Below are positions 60,940 to 64,000 of a stretch of DNA of 64,000 nt, piece by piece (positions within the stretch are counted from its first letter, which is position 1; each line of letters opens with the position of its first letter). The stretch covers positions 1 to 64,000 of the forward strand of contig NZ_QLZQ01000007.1 in the NCBI RefSeq assembly GCF_003289925.1, given 5' to 3'. The notes under the pieces were generated by a model, which was not told where the DNA came from, made no database searches, and was given only the letters and a program-made list of their open reading frames with translations. The stretch is from Planococcus maitriensis. Lineage in GTDB: Bacteria; Bacillota; Bacilli; Bacillales_A; Planococcaceae. Both the position numbers and the translations under genes were made by a program.

Positions 60940-61678
60940 GCGCCTCCTGTTTTTCACTGGACTGATTGTTTTCTGGGGTCTCGGTTCCCAATTCGAATTA
61001 TGGCATGAAACGATCCTGCCTTCGCCGTTCAGCGTATGGGACGCACTGGTCGCAGGATTCGCCGATATGACTTTGGTCTATGACCTGGTGGCGAGTTTCC
61101 GGCGCCTGTTGATCGGCCTCGCCGTTTCACTTTTGATCGGGACGGCACTCGGCATTTTGCTGGCCCGCTCCAAAACGGCCGATGACACGATTGGCTCGAT
61201 GGTCCTGGCTTTGCAAAGCGTACCGAGCATCATCTGGCTGCCGCTTGCGATGATGTGGTTCGGCCTCGGGGAAGGCGCCATCATTTTCGTCGTCATCCTC
61301 GGCGGTACATTCGTCATGACGCTCAATGTCCGGACAGGCATCAAAAACGTCAACCCGCTTTATATCAAAGCAGCCCGCACGATGGGATCCGGCGGCATCG
61401 ACCTATTCTGGAAAGTCATCATCCCGGCGTCGGTCCCTTATCTTGTAACCGGCGCGCGTCTCGCCTGGGCTTTTGCCTGGCGCGCGCTCATGGCCGGTGA
61501 ATTATTAAGTGCCGGGCCAGGGCTTGGCTATACTTTGCGCTATGCTTCCGATTTCGGCAATATGGCACTCGTCATCGGTGTCATGATCATCATCGGTGTC
61601 GTCGGCGCCGTCGTCGACCAATTGATCTTCCAACGCATTGAAAAGAACGTCCTGAAACGCTGGGGACTCGAATCCTAA
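60923..61678 (+). CDS. ABC transporter permease, SsuC/TauC type
   Basis: A 251-residue permease with six helices and the conserved EAA-type loop NPLYIKAARTMGSGGIDLFWKV (core AARTMGSGG). WLPLAMMWFGLGEGAIIFVV is typical of the nitrate/sulfonate/taurine group. ATG 60923 has AGGAG seven bases upstream, overlapping the ATPase gene by 17 bases. Confidence 0.93.
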   Translation: MKPAVKRLLFFTGLIVFWGLGSQFELWHETILPSPFSVWDALVAGFADMTLVYDLVASFRRLLIGLAVSLLIGTALGILLARSKTADDTIGSMVLALQSVPSIIWLPLAMMWFGLGEGAIIFVVILGGTFVMTLNVRTGIKNVNPLYIKAARTMGSGGIDLFWKVIIPASVPYLVTGARLAWAFAWRALMAGELLSAGPGLGYTLRYASDFGNMALVIGVMIIIGVVGAVVDQLIFQRIEKNVLKRWGLES

Positions 61679-61709
61679 AATTCGAAACCATTAGAGGAGG
61701 AATTATTCC

Positions 61710-62702
61710 ATGAAAAGATCCGGACTTGTATTAACGACCCTTGCAGCTGCGGGAATTTTGTCAGCTTGCGGAGCATCAGGCGCCGCCTCAGGCGATGCTG
61801 AAGATACCATTGTACTCGGTTATTTCCCGAACCTTGACCACGCCACGGCAATGGTCGCAAAAGACCAGCAGTTCTATGAAAGCAATTTGCCGGAAGGCAC
61901 GAATGTCGAATACGTCACATTCGCTGACGGCTCCGACTTCATGACCGCCTTGAAAACCGGCGACATCGACGGCGGCCTGGTCGGCCCGGGCCCAGCGATG
62001 AATAACTATACGAACGGGGCGGATGTGCGCATGATCGCTGGCGGCGCTAGCGGCGGAACCGTCGTCATGGCGCGTGATGGCAGCGGCATCGAATCCATCG
62101 AGGACATCCCCGGCAGCACGTTCATCACGCCTCGTGTCGGCTGCACGCACGATGTCCAGTTTGAGACTTATATGAAAGAAAACGGCATCACCTCAAACCG
62201 CATCGGCGGGGAAATGATCCATCAGACCGGCAAGCCTGCCCAGTACGAAGCGATGTTTGAAACAGGGAAGATCGATGTTGCGGTGGCACCGGAACCTTGG
62301 GCATCCGTCCTCGCCCAAAATACCGGCGCGAAGGTGATCATCCAGCCGGATGAAATTTCCTTCGGCACGACGCTTCCGGCATCGGTTCTCGTCACTTCCA
62401 GCGAATTGATCGAGTCCGATCCGGAAACCGTGCAAGCGATTGTTGACGCACATGAAGAAGCAACTGCCTATATTGAAGAAAACCCGGAAGAATCCAAGGA
62501 AATCGTCATTTCCACAATAGACGATATCACCGGCCAAGAGCTTGAAAAATCCGTTATCGACGGCGCTTGGGATAATATGTTCTTCAGCACCGATATCGAT
62601 GGCGAGGAAATCCAGGCCTTCGGGGACTCGTCATTCGACTTGAAATTCCTGAAAGAAAAACCCGACTTCAGCGAATTGACCGATACGCAGTTTTTGAACT
62701 AA
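61710..62702 (+). CDS. ABC transporter substrate-binding lipoprotein, SsuA/TauA type
   Basis: A 330-residue binding protein with lipobox LSAC (Cys about 20) and an Ala/Ser/Gly spacer. The NMT1/SsuA-like core begins VLGYFPNLDHATAMVA, and MTALKTGDIDGGLVGPGPA is the ligand-site loop of this family. It binds an organosulfur or similar anion outside the cell. GAGGAGG lies nine bases before ATG. No monooxygenase (SsuD/TauD) gene follows, so the sulfur-releasing step must be encoded elsewhere or the ligand is not a sulfonate. Confidence 0.92.
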   Translation: MKRSGLVLTTLAAAGILSACGASGAASGDAEDTIVLGYFPNLDHATAMVAKDQQFYESNLPEGTNVEYVTFADGSDFMTALKTGDIDGGLVGPGPAMNNYTNGADVRMIAGGASGGTVVMARDGSGIESIEDIPGSTFITPRVGCTHDVQFETYMKENGITSNRIGGEMIHQTGKPAQYEAMFETGKIDVAVAPEPWASVLAQNTGAKVIIQPDEISFGTTLPASVLVTSSELIESDPETVQAIVDAHEEATAYIEENPEESKEIVISTIDDITGQELEKSVIDGAWDNMFFSTDIDGEEIQAFGDSSFDLKFLKEKPDFSELTDTQFLN

Positions 62703-62708
62703 CTCACT

Positions 62709-62746
62709 AAAGAAGCCCCTCACCTGAAGCGGTAGGGGGCTTCTTT
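62709..62746. terminator. Bidirectional terminator at the end of the ABC operon
   Basis: AAAGAAGCCCC/GGGGGCTTCTTT stem with a 13-base loop, A/T runs on both sides. It overlaps the last codon of the converging Na/Pi transporter gene. Confidence 0.85.
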
Positions 62747-64000
62747 ATGTCCGCTGGGCTTTTTCGAGCCGGGCAACGGCACGCCAAGCATGATAGATGA
62801 GGCGGTCGAACCATAACAAAGCGTCGACTTTTTTCAGGACCGTTGCAAGTTCTGCTTCGTTTTTTGCAGCGCGGACGTAATATTCGTTGCGCCTCGCTTT
62901 CCGCTCGGCGGCCATTTCCCCGGAAGCTGAACTGAACTCCTTGGCAAGTTCCGGCAATTGTTCATCTTCGGTCATTTCCGTTTGCGCTTTGTCGAGCAGC
63001 GGCATCCATCTTCCGGTGAGGCCCGGGTGGACCTGATAAGCTTCCCTGCCGATCGGCTCTTCGATCACTTGCAGCAGGCGATCGACATGGTCGAGGGTAT
63101 GCAGGATCTGCACATGCCGCTGGAAAGCTTCTTGCGGCATGGACTGGATTTGGTCGAGGAAAGTACGGATTTCCATTGCCGCCCCGTGCAATATATCCAC
63201 TTTGCGCCGGTCCACTGTCCCGTCACGCAGCACCATCCGCATGAGTTGCATCAATTCCGATAGCACCAATTGGATGGCCTGATGCACCGCTTCGAGTGCG
63301 ACTTCCGGCAACTTGGCGACTTGCGGGTTGAGGTGCTGGACGAATGGATTGCCTTTTTCGGGGACAATTTTTTCGATTAAACGAATGAATGGGCGGATCA
63401 GCAACGCAAAGACCAAAACACCGAGCACATTGAACAAAGTATGGAAAATGGCGATGCCGAATGCAGCGTCGAATTCATCAAAGATGAACACGGTGATGGC
63501 AGCGGTTGCCTGCAATAATTGCGGCGTCAACATAAGCGCCAACACTGCTGTCCCGACATTGAACAGCACATGCGTCAAGCCGGCCCGCTTCGCGGCTGTC
63601 CCCGCCCCGATTGCAGCCAGGATGGCGGTGAGCGTCGTCCCGATGTTTTGGCCGATGACGAGATATGCCGCCTGCTCGAATTCGATAACTCCTGAAAATA
63701 ACGCCGTCAGCGTGGTCGCGACGGCAGCGCTCGAAGATTGCATGATGATGGTCATCACGGTGCCGATCAACACAAGCAGGAAAATATTCGTCAGTCCGGC
63801 AAAGGACACGGCATGCTGCAATTCCGCCATCCCTTCCTGCAAGACGCCGATGCCCAGAAACAAAAGCCCGAATCCGGCAAGACCCGTACCATACGCCTTG
63901 TTTTGCTCGGGCAGGAAGGTTTTCAACAAAACACCGAAACCGACAATCGGCAATGCCCAGCCTTGCAGGTCCACCTTGAAGCCGATCAGCGACACCAGCC
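62745..64000 (-). CDS. Na/Pi cotransporter family protein, N-terminus cut by the window edge
   Basis: At least 416 residues of an NptA/YqeW-type Na/Pi cotransporter (PF02690 repeats plus C-terminal PhoU-like domain). The signature QSSSAAVATTLTALFSG and QNIGTTLTAILAAIGAG belong to the second repeat; the first repeat, expected about 110-130 residues earlier, lies outside the window. From about residue 225 on the protein is soluble and helical, PhoU-like (EVALEAVHQAIQLVLSELMQ, EEPIGREAYQVHP). The family imports phosphate with sodium. The in-frame ATG at 63995 is not the real start. Confidence 0.9.
   Translation of the reverse strand, partial: LVSLIGFKVDLQGWALPIVGFGVLLKTFLPEQNKAYGTGLAGFGLLFLGIGVLQEGMAELQHAVSFAGLTNIFLLVLIGTVMTIIMQSSSAAVATTLTALFSGVIEFEQAAYLVIGQNIGTTLTAILAAIGAGTAAKRAGLTHVLFNVGTAVLALMLTPQLLQATAAITVFIFDEFDAAFGIAIFHTLFNVLGVLVFALLIRPFIRLIEKIVPEKGNPFVQHLNPQVAKLPEVALEAVHQAIQLVLSELMQLMRMVLRDGTVDRRKVDILHGAAMEIRTFLDQIQSMPQEAFQRHVQILHTLDHVDRLLQVIEEPIGREAYQVHPGLTGRWMPLLDKAQTEMTEDEQLPELAKEFSSASGEMAAERKARRNEYYVRAAKNEAELATVLKKVDALLWFDRLIYHAWRAVARLEKAQRT

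Noticed and set aside
1..64000. CRISPR arrays, prophage, insertion sequences, tRNA genes
   Set aside because: No repeat-spacer pattern, transposase or integrase motif, or tRNA-like cloverleaf was noticed on either strand.

Overview
The window reads as chromosomal DNA of a Bacillales bacterium, most likely Planococcaceae (Planococcus or a close relative). The grounds are moderately GC-rich low-GC-Gram-positive style genes with strong AGGAGG ribosome sites and sigma-A promoters, a gene order MoxR-DUF58-transglutaminase-guaA-pbuG that matches the Bacillus subtilis yeaC-yeaD-yebA-guaA-pbuG block, guanine riboswitches, cre sites, and a cold-type subtilisin. No phage, insertion sequence, CRISPR array or tRNA was found. 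About 80 percent of the genes, and the rRNA operon whose leader enters at the left edge, run on the minus strand, so this is probably one replichore with the fork moving right to left.

Layout. 1-260: tandem promoters and leader of an rRNA operon running out of the window. 432-8354: purine block (pbuG and guaA, each behind a guanine riboswitch) and a MoxR/DUF58/transglutaminase operon. 8411-10810: NAD salvage operon (nadE, pncB). 10860-11115: a hairpin-rich stretch with no gene. 11149-20650: a nine-step catabolic operon, read right to left as ilvD, FAD-linked 2-hydroxyacid oxidase, TRAP transporter dctP-dctQ-dctM, tartrate/D-malate-type dehydrogenase, SDR, aldehyde dehydrogenase. 20792-28950: a second catabolic cluster under a PucR regulator, with a DoeA-like ectoine hydrolase, a gamma-type PLP enzyme, an M20 deacylase, a homoserine-dehydrogenase-like protein and an aldehyde dehydrogenase. 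29000-32676: a GNAT enzyme, then an apparent peptide quorum-sensing cassette (TPR-type XRE regulator plus exported 47-residue propeptide) beside a secreted subtilisin.

32771-46700: carbohydrate region with three GH13 alpha-glucosidases, a sugar ABC importer, a LacI regulator and a ROK kinase, interrupted by a PBP3-like transpeptidase and pgi. 46774-51470: bioY with a BirA-type operator, a ketopantoate reductase-like gene, a palindromic repeat between two exact 40-bp repeats, a YkvI-type transporter, a VTT-domain membrane protein and a hydrolase. 51499-54769: 3-hydroxybutyrate dehydrogenase with a GntP-type permease under a perfect cre site, divergent from a LysR gene. 54778-58834: a NavBac-type sodium channel, a lipoprotein class F sortase next to a DUF4397 surface protein with an MPTTG sorting signal, an RNase H-like protein and a KtrA/TrkA-type subunit. 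59084-62702: cysK and a sulfonate/taurine-type ABC importer. The right edge cuts a Na/Pi cotransporter.

The parts that look least described are the peptide regulator/propeptide/subtilisin cassette, the Firmicute DoeA-containing cluster without the usual DoeB/DoeD partners, and the lipoprotein sortase with its adjacent MPTTG substrate.
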